This document shows positions 33,193-42,412 of a stretch of DNA of 64,000 bases, piece by piece; the first letter of the stretch is position 1; each line of letters starts with the position of its first letter. The notes under the pieces are model-generated. The model did not search any database. It was given only the letters and a program-made list of their open reading frames with translations, and had not been told where the DNA came from. A program made the translations under genes and the position numbers. The stretch is from Clostridiaceae bacterium (GTDB lineage: Bacteria; Bacillota; Clostridia; Lachnospirales; Lachnospiraceae): contig QXXC01000001.1 of NCBI GenBank assembly GCA_009911305.1, positions 186,001 through 250,000 of the forward strand. Reading direction: 5' to 3'.

Positions 33193-35298
33193 ATGATGAA
33201 TTATCCAAATGGCATGAATCGGAGATTTTGTCCCGGTACAAATATGGGAAACTCCTGCGGCCAGGCTCCTGGCCTGCCTCCTGCACCGGCGCACTGCGGT
33301 CCCTGTAACTGCAGGCCTGTAAGCTGCTGCTGCCAGGGACCGACCGGACCCACGGGACCTCAGGGTGTCCCGGGTATGATGGGCCCCAGGGGCGCTACCG
33401 GACCCACCGGGCCTATGGGACCTCAGGGCATCCCGGGCATGATGGGAGCTCAGGGTATCACCGGACCCACAGGACCGACCGGGCCTATAGGACCGCAGGG
33501 CGTCCAGGGATTTCAGGGTGCTACAGGCGCGATGGGACCTCAGGGCGTTCAGGGTCTTCAGGGACCGGCCGGCGTTACCGGACCCACGGGCGCTACCGGC
33601 GCTGATGGCGGCATAGGGCCGACCGGACCCGCGGGCGCAAACGGTGCTACCGGACCCACCGGGCCTATGGGACCGGCCGGTTCTATCGGACCCCAGGGAC
33701 CGACCGGGGCCGCTGGAGCCACAGGACCGACCGGGCCTGTGGGAGCGACAGGCCCTACAGGAGCAACAGGAGCCGCCGGACCGATGGGCGCTGCCGGACC
33801 CACGGGCGCTGCCGGACCTGCAGGCGCTACCGGGCCCACCGGCGCTACCGGAGCAACCGGTGTTACGGGAGCCACAGGCGCGACCGGGCCAACGGGCGTT
33901 ACCGGGCCAACAGGTGCGACCGGGCCAACGGGCGTTACCGGGCCAACAGGTGCGACCGGGCCAACGGGCATTTCCGATACGCTTGCAGTTGGAACGACTA
34001 CCACGGGAGCGCCTGGAACGAATGCATCTGTCATTGACTCTACCGGCGCGCCTAACCACGTATTTGATTTTATCATCCCCAGAGGCGCCGACGGCGCACC
34101 AGGAGCTTCAGGGGCCACGGGCGCGACCGGGCCGACTGGAGCTACTGGACCGACTGGACCGACTGGAGCTCAGGGTATACAGGGCCCGACCGGGCCGACT
34201 GGGGCTGCTGGACCCACCGGCGCAATCGGATCCACCGGGCCTACGGGCGCTACCGGGCCTGAAGGCGCTCAGGGTATACAGGGGCTGGCCGGGCCGACTG
34301 GATCCACCGGCGCTGCCGGACCCACCGGACCGACGGGGGCTGCTGGACTCACCGGACCGACTGGACCCACCGGACCGACTGGCGCTGCCGGGCCTGAAGG
34401 CGCTCAGGGTATACAGGGGCTGGCCGGGCCGACTGGACCCACCGGACCCACCGGACCGACGGGCGCTGCTGGACTCACCGGACCTACAGGACCCACCGGA
34501 CCGACGGGCGCTACCGGGCCTGAAGGCGCTCAGGGTATACAAGGGCTGGCCGGGCCGACTGGACCCACCGGACCGACTGGCGCTGCCGGGCCTGAAGGCG
34601 CTCAGGGTATACAGGGGCTGGCCGGGCCGACTGGACCCACCGGGCCGACTGGACCCACCGGACCGACTGGGGCCGCTGGCGCTACGGGCGCTACCGGACC
34701 GGCTGGGGCCGCTGGCGCTGCTGGGGCCACCGGACCGACTGGAGCCGCTGGCGCTGCCGGGGCCACGGGCGCTACCGGACCGGCCGGGGCCGCTGGCGCT
34801 GTCGGCGCTACGGGCGCTGCCGGGGCCGACGGCGCTACCGGGCCGACCGGACCCACCGGACCTACAGGACCGGCCAATGGGTTGGATGCTTATGCAGCTT
34901 TATACAGCACAACGCCCCAAACCCTGAATCTGACCATAGGATCAACAACGCAGATTCCTCTCGACACGACCGGCCCGGTAAAAGGCGCCACCTATGTACC
35001 CGCGAACAGTATCACAGTGGCAGCTCCGGGCACTTATGAAATCACCTATTCAACTACTTTGACAGCGGCACTGGCAACTACTGTTACCTTTGCGGTGAGA
35101 ATCAACGGAACCGATATCCCCAGCGCAACGATTTCCAGGGCGTTGGCAGTAGGAACCAGCTCCCTGTTCAGCGGAAGCACAATTGTGACTTTAACAGCAG
35201 GAAATTTTGTCGATATGGCGCTTTCGGCTCTCCTGGCAGTGGGTATCACCCTTGGAAGCGGAGTCAATGCCACACTTACCATTAAAAAACTGGATTAA
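33193..35298 (+). CDS. Collagen-like Gly-X-Y repeat surface protein (BclA-type)
   Basis: This 701-residue protein has a cysteine- and proline-rich N-terminus (residues 1-48, with CGPCNC and SCCCQ). A long Gly-X-Y region follows, dominated by GPTG/GATG triplets (about 49-260), interrupted by a non-repeat block (about 261-300, with [10 protein letters not shown] and FDFIIPRG). A second Gly-X-Y region (about 301-565) leads to a C-terminal globular domain (about 566-701) of strand-rich type like the BclA/TNF-like head. Such proteins form filaments on the spore exosporium or cell surface. No signal peptide or membrane anchor is seen, which fits a spore-coat route. Ribosome site AAGGAG precedes the start. 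Confidence 0.9.
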   Translation: MMNYPNGMNRRFCPGTNMGNSCGQAPGLPPAPAHCGPCNCRPVSCCCQGPTGPTGPQGVPGMMGPRGATGPTGPMGPQGIPGMMGAQGITGPTGPTGPIGPQGVQGFQGATGAMGPQGVQGLQGPAGVTGPTGATGADGGIGPTGPAGANGATGPTGPMGPAGSIGPQGPTGAAGATGPTGPVGATGPTGATGAAGPMGAAGPTGAAGPAGATGPTGATGATGVTGATGATGPTGVTGPTGATGPTGVTGPTGATGPTGISDTLAVGTTTTGAPGTNASVIDSTGAPNHVFDFIIPRGADGAPGASGATGATGPTGATGPTGPTGAQGIQGPTGPTGAAGPTGAIGSTGPTGATGPEGAQGIQGLAGPTGSTGAAGPTGPTGAAGLTGPTGPTGPTGAAGPEGAQGIQGLAGPTGPTGPTGPTGAAGLTGPTGPTGPTGATGPEGAQGIQGLAGPTGPTGPTGAAGPEGAQGIQGLAGPTGPTGPTGPTGPTGAAGATGATGPAGAAGAAGATGPTGAAGAAGATGATGPAGAAGAVGATGAAGADGATGPTGPTGPTGPANGLDAYAALYSTTPQTLNLTIGSTTQIPLDTTGPVKGATYVPANSITVAAPGTYEITYSTTLTAALATTVTFAVRINGTDIPSATISRALAVGTSSLFSGSTIVTLTAGNFVDMALSALLAVGITLGSGVNATLTIKKLD
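34255..34640 (+). repeat. Four near-identical 50-bp DNA repeats inside the collagen-like gene
   Basis: The block encoding [16 protein letters not shown] begins at 34255, 34390, 34516 and 34588. Intervals of 135, 126 and 72 bases are all multiples of 9, so recombination between copies keeps the Gly-X-Y frame. Copies are almost identical at base level, which implies recent duplication or ongoing exchange. Confidence 0.85.
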
Positions 35299-35432
35299 TT
35301 TGTTTCAGATTCCATACAGATAAATGCAAAACCTCTGGCCGTTCTCCGGCCGGAGGCTGTGATACAACCTGATTTTTCTTACAGACTATAACCCCATTGC
35401 GGACACTGCCGCAGTTTCTCCTCTTTACACCA

Positions 35433-35469
35433 GACAGGGCGCTGCACGGTTTTCGTGCAGCGCCCTGTC
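35433..35469. terminator. Bidirectional terminator between the collagen-like gene and trpB2
   Basis: A perfect 16-bp stem (35433-35448 with 35454-35469) has a five-base loop. A weaker GC hairpin near 35331-35355 lies closer to the collagen-like gene. Confidence 0.82.
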
Positions 35470-35491
35470 TCTTTCCGTCTTTAAACGTCCA

Positions 35492-36862
35492 TTACTCCGT
35501 CTTTGGAAGCGCGTCTGTCGCTTTTTTCAGTTCCTCGTCTGAGGGGATGTAATCGCTCATCTCTCCATCGTTAAATCTCTGGTAAGCCACCATATCAAAA
35601 TAGCCGGTTCCCGTTAAGCCGAATACGATATTTTTCGCTTCGCCTGTTTCTTTACACCTGACAGCCTCGTCTATCGCCGCCTTAATCGCGTGGCTGCTCT
35701 CCGGGGCCGGGAGGATTCCCTCTACCTTGGCAAAGGTCTGCGCTGCTTTAAATACCTCGGTCTGTTCCACACTTCTCGCCACAAGAAGGCCCTGATCATA
35801 GAGCTCTGACACAACAGAACTCATGCCGTGATAGCGCAGTCCGCCTGCATGGCTCGCGGAAGGGATGAACCCGCTCCCAAGGGTATACATCTTTGACAGG
35901 GGGCAGACCTTTCCCGTATCGCAGAAATCATACGCATATACGCCTCTTGTCAGGCTCGGGCAGGAGGCCGGTTCAACCGCTATAATCTGGTAATCAGCCT
36001 CGCCCCGGAGTATCTCGCCTGCAAATGGTGAGATCAGGCCTCCCAGATTCGAGCCGCCGCCTGCGCAGCCGATAATGATATCTGCCTTAACGCCGTATTT
36101 ATCCAGAGCCGCCTTCGTCTCAAGTCCAATCACAGACTGGTGCAGAAGCACCTGGGCCAGCACAGAGCCAAGCACATAGCGGTAGCCCTCCTGGCTCACA
36201 GCCGCCTCCACCGCCTCGGAAATCGCACAGCCAAGGCTTCCCGATGTCCCCGGAAATTCCGCATTCATCCTCCGCCCCACCTCTGTCTCCATGGATGGGG
36301 ACGGCGTCACCTTTGCTCCATACGTCCGCATCACCTCGCGGCGGAAGGGCTTCTGCTCATAGGAACACTTTACCATATAAACCTGGCAGTCCAGATCAAA
36401 ATAGGAGCACGCCATGGACAATGCGGTTCCCCACTGCCCGGCTCCGGTTTCGGTCGTGACGCCCTTAAGGCCCTGTTCCTTTGCATAATAAGCCTGTGCA
36501 ATCGCAGAATTGAGCTTATGGCTCCCTGACGTATTGTTGCCCTCGAATTTGTAGTAAATATGGGCCGGAGTCCCAAGCTTTTTCTCCAGACAGTAGGCCC
36601 TCACAAACGGCGACGGGCGGTACATTTTGTAAAAATCCCGGATCTCCTGCGGGATATCAAAAAACGGGGTCGTATCATCCAGCTCCTGCTTTGCCAGCTC
36701 CTCACAGAAAATACCGGAAAGCTCCTGAAGCGTAATGGGCTTTAAGGTTCCCGGGTTTAACAGCGGCGCAGGCTTTTTCTTCATATCAGCCCGCACATTA
36801 TACCACTGCTTTGGCATCTCCTGTTCTTCCAGATAAATCTTATAAGGGATATTTTCCTGCAT
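35492..36862 (-). CDS. trpB: TrpB2-type tryptophan synthase beta subunit
   Basis: This 456-residue PLP enzyme makes tryptophan from indole and serine. The PLP lysine lies in NNTSGSHKLNSA (about residue 105), the phosphate loop in CAGGGSNLGG, and the late catalytic region in GLRYHGMSS. The long N-terminal arm (residues 1-75) and the length identify the TrpB2 class, which works without a tight TrpA partner. I set the start at ATG 36862 behind GAAAGGAAGG; the frame to 37027 runs into the leader. No trpA or other trp gene adjoins, so it may salvage indole. A T-box leader lies upstream. Confidence 0.95.
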   Translation of the reverse strand: MQENIPYKIYLEEQEMPKQWYNVRADMKKKPAPLLNPGTLKPITLQELSGIFCEELAKQELDDTTPFFDIPQEIRDFYKMYRPSPFVRAYCLEKKLGTPAHIYYKFEGNNTSGSHKLNSAIAQAYYAKEQGLKGVTTETGAGQWGTALSMACSYFDLDCQVYMVKCSYEQKPFRREVMRTYGAKVTPSPSMETEVGRRMNAEFPGTSGSLGCAISEAVEAAVSQEGYRYVLGSVLAQVLLHQSVIGLETKAALDKYGVKADIIIGCAGGGSNLGGLISPFAGEILRGEADYQIIAVEPASCPSLTRGVYAYDFCDTGKVCPLSKMYTLGSGFIPSASHAGGLRYHGMSSVVSELYDQGLLVARSVEQTEVFKAAQTFAKVEGILPAPESSHAIKAAIDEAVRCKETGEAKNIVFGLTGTGYFDMVAYQRFNDGEMSDYIPSDEELKKATDALPKTE

Positions 36863-36962
36863 GTCTACCTTCCTTTCTTTCTCTTTGGACGAACGCCGCC
36901 TATGACAGAGGCGCGGACCGCAGGCATAATCAGACGAAACGCTTTCTCTGCGATCTGCACAT

Positions 36963-37231
36963 AAAAAAACTTCTGTCCTATACAGAATAGGACAGAAGCG
37001 GACTTCTGCAACGCCACCTAATTTCATTCATGTGAATACGCTCATCGCCGTGTACGAACATACACTCCCTGCTGTAACGCGCAGACGCGTCTCGCCTACT
37101 CTTCACATTTCAGCTCGCCCTCACGGATCCATTCACTCCTCTTCCCATCGCCGCATTCCCAGCCGCTGCAGCTCTCTGTGCATGTTTCAAACAGCTACTC
37201 GTTCCGATCTCCGGTTTCAATTTCTTAAGTT
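36963..37231 (-). promoter_or_regulatory. T-box leader, probably tryptophan-specific, upstream of trpB2
   Basis: On the minus strand the leader has a stem I region with AGAGAGC. A candidate Trp specifier TGG followed by A lies at 37128-37130, and a GAGTAGGC block near 37090-37100. The T-box AGGTGGCGTTGC (37009-37020) follows, then a terminator with an 11-bp stem (36970-36980 with 36988-36998) and seven T residues (36963-36969). The T-box sequence departs from the usual AGGGTGGNACCGCG. Uncharged tRNA-Trp would stabilise the antiterminator and turn on trpB2. The architecture is seen; the specifier is inferred. Confidence 0.75.
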
Positions 37232-37237
37232 GTTGAC

Positions 37238-37266
37238 AGCATACCGTAATTTACAGGAAAAGTCAA
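37238..37266 (-). promoter_or_regulatory. Promoter of the T-box/trpB2 transcript
   Basis: On the minus strand TTGACT (37261-37266) and TATGCT (37238-37243) are exactly 17 bases apart, just ahead of the T-box leader. Confidence 0.78.
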
Positions 37267-37280
37267 GGGGTTTTTAAGCC

Positions 37281-37313
37281 TTTGCAAAATCAGGAATGAT
37301 GGTTCAAACACAC
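37281..37313. repeat. Short remnant of the CTAG-ended element
   Basis: The stretch CAGGAATGATGGTTCAAAC and the following CACTCCCGG resemble the right end of the element at 359-524 with several changes. It lies between trpB2 and the XRE regulator. Confidence 0.45.
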
Positions 37314-37333
37314 TCCCGGAAAACCTTACCTGT

Positions 37334-37702
37334 TTAAGACACTTTAGAATTATTTCGGTGAGCGTCCCCGGAAGCAGATGATTCTTTTTTTGCATTTTGA
37401 CGGATAAAAATTTTACCCTGCTCTAAATAAAATTCCCTCTGCTCCTGTGACAGGGAACGAAAGAGATGGATTAAAAGCTCTTCGTCATGAGTAAGGGTGG
37501 ACGCTGCAGAATGATCCAGCAGAAAATCTGTAGTGACATGAAAAAAATCTGCTATGCATATCAGCGTATGATAATCCGGCTCTCTTCTGCATTGAATGTA
37601 GTTTCCAAGCGCCGAGGGAGACATATCCAGGCTTTCCGCCAGTTGTTTCTGCGTTATGTCATGCTGCTCTAATAACTCTTTGATGATTTCGCCAAGTTTC
37701 AT
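37334..37702 (-). CDS. XRE-family helix-turn-helix regulator
   Basis: This 122-residue protein starts at ATG 37702 after GGAGATC. Residues 1-62 form a Cro/CI-type HTH (IIKELLEQHDITQKQLAESL, SPSALGNYI, REPDYHTL). The short C-terminal helical part (about 85-105) has EELLIHLFRSLSQEQREFYLEQG, seen in small regulators of this class. It is divergent from a glycosyltransferase gene, and a palindrome inside that promoter is a likely binding site. The frame to 37807 has no ribosome site. Confidence 0.9.
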   Translation of the reverse strand: MKLGEIIKELLEQHDITQKQLAESLDMSPSALGNYIQCRREPDYHTLICIADFFHVTTDFLLDHSAASTLTHDEELLIHLFRSLSQEQREFYLEQGKIFIRQNAKKESSASGDAHRNNSKVS

Positions 37703-37795
37703 GATTGATCTCCATTCATGAGGATGAAGTAACAGGAACAAGGATTTTATCTTATCCCAAAGGCGTGCGTGTTTGTTGATAATACACGTATCGAA

Positions 37796-37823
37796 TTGAC
37801 AAAACACGTAATGTGTTTATAAT
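37796..37823 (+). promoter_or_regulatory. Promoter of the glycosyltransferase gene with embedded palindrome
   Basis: TTGACA (37796-37801) and TATAAT (37818-37823) are 16 bases apart. The spacer is the perfect palindrome AAACAC-GTAAT-GTGTTT (37802-37818), well placed for repression by the divergent XRE protein. A further ACACGTA lies upstream at about 37784. Confidence 0.75.
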
Positions 37824-37864
37824 ATATGTAGAGAAAAAATTAATATGAGAGGATTGATGAATCA

Positions 37865-38896
37865 ATGAAAAAAATCAGTATAATTATCCCCTGCTATAAT
37901 GTGGCGCCGTATGTTGACCGGTGTATCAGGTCGATTACGGTGCAGAGTATGGGATTGGAGCATCTGGAAATTATCTGTATTGATGACGCTTCCACCGACG
38001 GTACATGGGAACATCTGCAAAAGTGGGAACAGGCTTTTCCGGAGGATGTGTTATTGATCAGACAGGACGTAAACCGGCGGCAGGGAGCTGCCAGGAACCT
38101 CGGCCTGCAGTATGCGTCTGCTGATTGGATTGCATTTGTGGATGCGGATGACTGGCTGGAACCGGATTATTTTGAACAAATGTATGCGCCGGTAAGAAAT
38201 TATGCCTGTGATGTTGTGGTCTGCGGCATCGCGGGGGATTATTCAGAATCTATGACCTACCTGAAAGAAGAAGAGCGGGAGTTCGCAAAAGATGAGTATA
38301 TCCTGTCAGACACAGAAGAAATCAAAAGGAAAACACTCATAAAAAAAAGCTTAAACATTTTTGCATGGGCAAAAATCATCCGAAAAAGGCTGCTGTTGGA
38401 GCATCACCTCTTTTTTCCGGAAGGACTTGTCTATGAAGATAATTACTGGTACCCGTTACTGCATATCTATGCCGATTACATATATATTGTCGGAAAAAAA
38501 CTCTATCATTATTTTGTGCGCGCTTCGTCCACTGTCCATTCGTTCAACACGGATCATCATCTGGACAGAATCACAATACTGATGATGAAATGGGAAGACT
38601 ACGAAAAACGCGGACTTTTACAGGTCTACCATGGAGAATTAATATTTGATTTTTTATGGCATGCGGTAGCTTTTATGAAGACGCTTGCATTTCGGTATGA
38701 GCGGCCGTCTTTCTCACATTATCTGCTTCATCAGGAGGTAATCCGTGAGAGGATTCCTGACTATACAATGGATGCTTTTGCAACTGTTTTTTCAGGCTTT
38801 TCAGATATGGAGAGGATTTGCTTTGACGCGCTGCGTAATTCTTTGGATCGGGCGGGATTCCAGGCATTTTTAGAACAGATCCATCAGCTTGTGTGA
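37865..38896 (+). CDS. Family 2 glycosyltransferase
   Basis: This 343-residue enzyme has a GT-A fold of the GT2 kind. It starts with SIIIPCYNVAPYVDRCI, the nucleotide-sugar region has CIDDASTDGTW, and DVNRRQGAARNLGL is followed by the metal-binding WIAFVDADDWLEP (about residue 97). The second half (about 200-343) is family-variable. It has no membrane segment. It would add a sugar to a surface polymer or protein. Base composition is lower in GC than neighbours, and it stands alone with an XRE regulator, so it may be an acquired islet. The acceptor is unknown. Confidence 0.9.
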   Translation: MKKISIIIPCYNVAPYVDRCIRSITVQSMGLEHLEIICIDDASTDGTWEHLQKWEQAFPEDVLLIRQDVNRRQGAARNLGLQYASADWIAFVDADDWLEPDYFEQMYAPVRNYACDVVVCGIAGDYSESMTYLKEEEREFAKDEYILSDTEEIKRKTLIKKSLNIFAWAKIIRKRLLLEHHLFFPEGLVYEDNYWYPLLHIYADYIYIVGKKLYHYFVRASSTVHSFNTDHHLDRITILMMKWEDYEKRGLLQVYHGELIFDFLWHAVAFMKTLAFRYERPSFSHYLLHQEVIRERIPDYTMDAFATVFSGFSDMERICFDALRNSLDRAGFQAFLEQIHQLV

Positions 38897-38968
38897 ACAG
38901 CGGCGGATACCTGTGCAGATATCCGCCCAAAGGCGCTTTCAGGCAGGGAACCGAACGCGAAACGTCCC

Positions 38969-40471
38969 TCACCTCGGCCGCAGCACCATATCCAGAAGCT
39001 CGGAAAGCGGTTCCATGGCATTTCTCGCCTCCTCGTATGTATTGTTCTGCGCCCCGACCTCGATGAGAGCCGAGCACGGCCGCAGGTGCTGATTATAGCG
39101 AAGCCCCTTTAAATAGATATTCCTGGTAAAGCCCGGATAAATAGCGTCCGCGCAGAGCTTCATCTGAAAGCTGAAGGCCAGATTCTGTGTCCGGTAGGGA
39201 TTCCTCAAATATTCGATCGGACCGTCCGGCGTCTCGCTGGTGCCGTTAAAAAACATGATGGTGGCCGTCTTCTTTCCGTTTATGTCCGTCAGGAGATGTG
39301 TGCTCTCCCGCACGCCGTCCCTGTGGATATCGAGTATGACCTGTATGGACGGGTATTTCTGCAGAATGGCTGTGACGCCCTCCAGCGCATAACTGTACGC
39401 CCGGCTCCGATCAAGCTTTCCGTTTTTCAGATCATAAACGGAACTATCATGGTATACCCTGTATCCCTTCTGCTCCAGGAGTTCGGTCAGATAATTTCCC
39501 ACTCCCACTATCGTAGCCTGCTTTTTCTGCTCGCTGTAATCAGAAAAATGCTCCTGGGAATGTGTGTGGTAGATCAGAATCTGAGGCCCGTTTTCCTGCT
39601 CCTTTCCCGGCTTCAGTGAGAAATCCTGTTCCAGAAAATCCTTTGCCCGCATCAGCTCCCGCCCGGCCGCCGCTGTTGGGTGGACCGTATAAAAATGCTT
39701 CATCAGAAAATCATAATCCGCCAACTGTTCAGACAGATATTCGATTGCCCCCTCGGACTGGAACAGATCCTTTCCCGCCACGGAGCCGCCTGCTGCCCGG
39801 GCCGGGCCGCCTTCCCCCGGGCCTGTTTTTCCCTGGGCCTGCGCGCTGTCTCCCGCACGCTCTGTCCCCGCCCTGTCCGCCGCAGCGTCTCCGGCCTTTC
39901 CCGGCCCGCTCTTTCCCTCAGACGGATTGTCAGAGGTGTTTCCGGCTCCTAAAACCCCTTCCTGTCCCGCTGCGTCAGCCACTCTGTATTCCGGCTCCTT
40001 CTCCCCTCCGGAACGGTTTCCCGCCTGTAAAGTCCCTGTTTCCCCGCCTTCGTCAGCAAGCAGGGCGCTTCCCTCCAGCTCGCGGACCAGATACTCATAT
40101 TCCTTTAAAAGCGCGGCGGTCTCCAGATATCCGCGATAGGAGGGATCCATTTCTCCGGGCAGGCCCGCGCCCTGCTGTCCCTCTGCATTCCGGTAATAAG
40201 GAACCTGCTTTAAGATAAACCGGGCAAGCCACCCGGAAAATTCTTCTTCCGCTTCATCCCCGGACCCGGGGGAACCATACCAGGTTTTCCACAAAAAAAG
40301 CGCCGCCTCCCGCTCCCATTGTTCTCCTGCTCCAGTCCGGACATTCGTCTTAAACAGTAAAAGAAGCAAACCTGTGCAAAGAAGAAGGAGGCATACAGCG
40401 GACAGCCCCGCGCCTCCTCTCCTGCCTCTGTAAAACGCTCTCTCCCATCTCCGAAATCCGTCCGTTCTCAT
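38969..40471 (-). CDS. spoIIP: Stage II sporulation protein P
   Basis: This protein of about 500 residues has an N-terminal membrane helix (about 22-42) and a long low-complexity linker rich in Gly, Ala, Glu and Pro (about 130-250). The SpoIIP amidase/endopeptidase domain (about 300-495) has ILIYHTHSQEHFSDY and VILDIHRDG. SpoIIP with SpoIID and SpoIIM dissolves septal peptidoglycan so the mother cell can engulf the forespore. The start follows GGGGTGAGG; a start at 40489 is possible. It follows gpr on the same strand, the usual arrangement. The linker is longer than in Bacillus. Confidence 0.93.
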   Translation of the reverse strand: MRTDGFRRWERAFYRGRRGGAGLSAVCLLLLCTGLLLLLFKTNVRTGAGEQWEREAALFLWKTWYGSPGSGDEAEEEFSGWLARFILKQVPYYRNAEGQQGAGLPGEMDPSYRGYLETAALLKEYEYLVRELEGSALLADEGGETGTLQAGNRSGGEKEPEYRVADAAGQEGVLGAGNTSDNPSEGKSGPGKAGDAAADRAGTERAGDSAQAQGKTGPGEGGPARAAGGSVAGKDLFQSEGAIEYLSEQLADYDFLMKHFYTVHPTAAAGRELMRAKDFLEQDFSLKPGKEQENGPQILIYHTHSQEHFSDYSEQKKQATIVGVGNYLTELLEQKGYRVYHDSSVYDLKNGKLDRSRAYSYALEGVTAILQKYPSIQVILDIHRDGVRESTHLLTDINGKKTATIMFFNGTSETPDGPIEYLRNPYRTQNLAFSFQMKLCADAIYPGFTRNIYLKGLRYNQHLRPCSALIEVGAQNNTYEEARNAMEPLSELLDMVLRPR

Positions 40472-40577
40472 CCTCACCCCGCCCTGCATTTTTTCCTCTT
40501 ACCATTCTATGCAGGGACGGTGTTTTATAGTAAACGGCAAAAAACAGCGGTTTCTGGCATTTGCAGCATTTTGTTTC

Positions 40578-41669
40578 TCACTCCTGCTTTCTGCTGCCTG
40601 ACGGACTGCCATAAAGCGCCTGATGAATTCCCTCAGAAACAGTAAAACTCAGTTCTTTCACCCGCTCGTCAATATCCTGCGGGGTGACATACATCGGCCC
40701 GAATTCCGGTTCCATAAGCTCCCGGATCAGCTCATACTGGCTCTCCGCGTCGAGCTCCTCCATGTATTTCCCATAATTGACCATATCTTCTGACATCGAA
40801 AGCGTCCGTATCAGGGCGTCCACGGTTCCATGGACAATGGCGGCCGCCCCGACTACCGTCGGGATCCCCAGAGCCGCAACCGGAACGCCCATCGTCTCCC
40901 GGGTCATGCTGTGGCGGTTATTTCCCACGCCGGAGCCTGGGTGGATACCCGTATCTGTCAGTTGGATCGTGGAGGCTAAGCGGCGCACGTTCCGCGCGGC
41001 CAGAGCGTCAATGGCCAGTATCATATCCGGCCTGGTTTCCCTCACCACCCCTTTCACAATTTCCGCTGTCTCCATCCCCGTCTGGGCCATGACGCCGGGG
41101 ATGATCCCGCTTAACACCGGAAGGCCGTGCTTTTCGCAGAAATCCCCGCCGTATTCGGTCAGAAAATGGCGCGTCATCTGCAGATTATCCACCACCCGCG
41201 GCCCAAGTGAATCCGGCGTCACCTGCATATTGCCGAGTCCCACAACCAGAACTGACGCCTTTTCCTTTTTGTCCGGGCACATCTTCTCTATCAGCACGCG
41301 GAGCTGATTTCCCAGCTCCTTTGACACCTCCTCATGATACCCCTCATCCCGCTTCTCCATGTCCGGGACATCCAGCGTCAGATACGTGCCCATGGGCTTT
41401 CCCATCACGCGCGCGCCGTCCTCATTTAAAATGGAAACCTCTGTCATGCGGATATGGCTGTCCCTGTGATGCCATTCCCGCAGGGAAACCCCGCGGATCT
41501 CCCCGCCGTCTCCCGCAAAGCTTTCCTGTTCCTCCACCGCCAGGTCCGTGCGGACCTCAAATTTCGGAAGCGGCAGCTCCGATTGAGCCATCCGTTCCCG
41601 CGAGCCGTCCCGGCTCTGGTTACGGCATGGATGTGTATGTTCTCCTTCATGTTTACCTTGACGCTTCAT
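40578..41669 (-). CDS. gpr: Germination protease (spore protease)
   Basis: This 363-residue enzyme begins degradation of small acid-soluble spore proteins at germination. It is made as a zymogen, and the likely self-cleavage region is in FEVRTDLAVEEQ (about residues 37-48). Further family stretches are VVGLGNMQVTPDSLGPRVVDNL, SGIIPGVMAQTGMET and IAIDALAAR-like ILAIDALAARNVRRL, all in order. The start ATG 41669 follows CTGGAGG. gpr-spoIIP adjacency is typical and firmly marks a spore former. Expression is expected in the forespore, but I did not find a clear sigma-G promoter. Confidence 0.96.
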   Translation of the reverse strand: MKRQGKHEGEHTHPCRNQSRDGSRERMAQSELPLPKFEVRTDLAVEEQESFAGDGGEIRGVSLREWHHRDSHIRMTEVSILNEDGARVMGKPMGTYLTLDVPDMEKRDEGYHEEVSKELGNQLRVLIEKMCPDKKEKASVLVVGLGNMQVTPDSLGPRVVDNLQMTRHFLTEYGGDFCEKHGLPVLSGIIPGVMAQTGMETAEIVKGVVRETRPDMILAIDALAARNVRRLASTIQLTDTGIHPGSGVGNNRHSMTRETMGVPVAALGIPTVVGAAAIVHGTVDALIRTLSMSEDMVNYGKYMEELDAESQYELIRELMEPEFGPMYVTPQDIDERVKELSFTVSEGIHQALYGSPSGSRKQE

Positions 41670-41707
41670 ATTTTTCCTCCAGACAGTTTTTATAACCGGC
41701 AGCCGTT

Positions 41708-41734
41708 CCGGAGCGTGTCTGAAACATGCTCCGG
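41708..41734. repeat. 27-bp palindrome resembling fused ends of the CTAG-ended element
   Basis: CCGGAGCGTGT and ACATGCTCCGG form an 11-bp inverted repeat (one mismatch) with a five-base centre. The arms resemble the GAGCGTGTTTGAAA ends of the element at 359-524 with the interior lost. It lies upstream of gpr. Confidence 0.5.
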
Positions 41735-41821
41735 ACCTCTTAAACGGTTACGCTTATTGTCCGCAGAAACGGCCTGTTTTATGAGCGTCCGGCAGCAAAT
41801 CCGGAACGATCCTCTCACCGC

Positions 41822-42367
41822 TCAGTCTCCGCCTGTCAGGCGGACGGTTCTGTATTCATGTCCCGTAGCCGGAAGAAATTTCAAAGTCACATCCTGTGTC
41901 CTCATCTTCAGGCTGGATGTACACACGCAGGGGTGGCATCCCAGATATTCGCCTTTCAGCACATCCTCGTCGATAAGAAGCTGCACCCCGCATCCTATAT
42001 CGTTCATCAGCCCCAGGACACTCACCGCTCCCGGCTCGATATCAAGATACTTTAACATATCCTCCGGATCAGCGAAGGACAGCCTCGCCGAGCCTATCTG
42101 TCCCGACAGCTCTTTTGTCTTGAATTTTTTATCCCCCGGCATCATCAGGAGATAGTAATCCGTCTTCTGCCGGTTGCACAGGAACAGATTCTTGCAGATC
42201 AGCACTCCCAGCACCGCGTCGATCGCATTGCATGCCTGCATATTATTTGCCGGTTCGTGATCCGTCCTGCTATATTCTATACCCAGGCTGTCAAGGAAAT
42301 CGTAGGTTCGGATCTCCCTTGGGAGCCTTCCGTCCGTATTCTCTGGCCTTCCGCTGTAAAGCTCCAT
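41822..42367 (-). CDS. YbaK/ProX-type aminoacyl-tRNA deacylase
   Basis: This 181-residue protein is a free-standing editing domain that hydrolyses mischarged tRNA (for example Ala-tRNA-Pro). Family features are TYDFLDSLGIEYSRTDHEPA, the catalytic lysine in VLICKNLFLC, YYLLMMPGDKKF, and SVLGLMNDIGCGVQLLIDEDV. It matches the PrdX/ProXp class found in Clostridia. It stands alone, with no proS nearby. Exact amino acid specificity is not decided by the sequence. Confidence 0.88.
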   Translation of the reverse strand: MELYSGRPENTDGRLPREIRTYDFLDSLGIEYSRTDHEPANNMQACNAIDAVLGVLICKNLFLCNRQKTDYYLLMMPGDKKFKTKELSGQIGSARLSFADPEDMLKYLDIEPGAVSVLGLMNDIGCGVQLLIDEDVLKGEYLGCHPCVCTSSLKMRTQDVTLKFLPATGHEYRTVRLTGGD

Positions 42368-42412
42368 CCTGTTCTCCCTTATCGTTCTCTAAAACACAAT
42401 GCCGTATGTATC

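Noticed and set aside
33558-34927. Long open frames on the other strand and in the +2 frame across the collagen-like gene
   Set aside because: Gly-X-Y codon periodicity keeps several frames free of stops; these frames have repetitive, unnatural composition and no ribosome sites.
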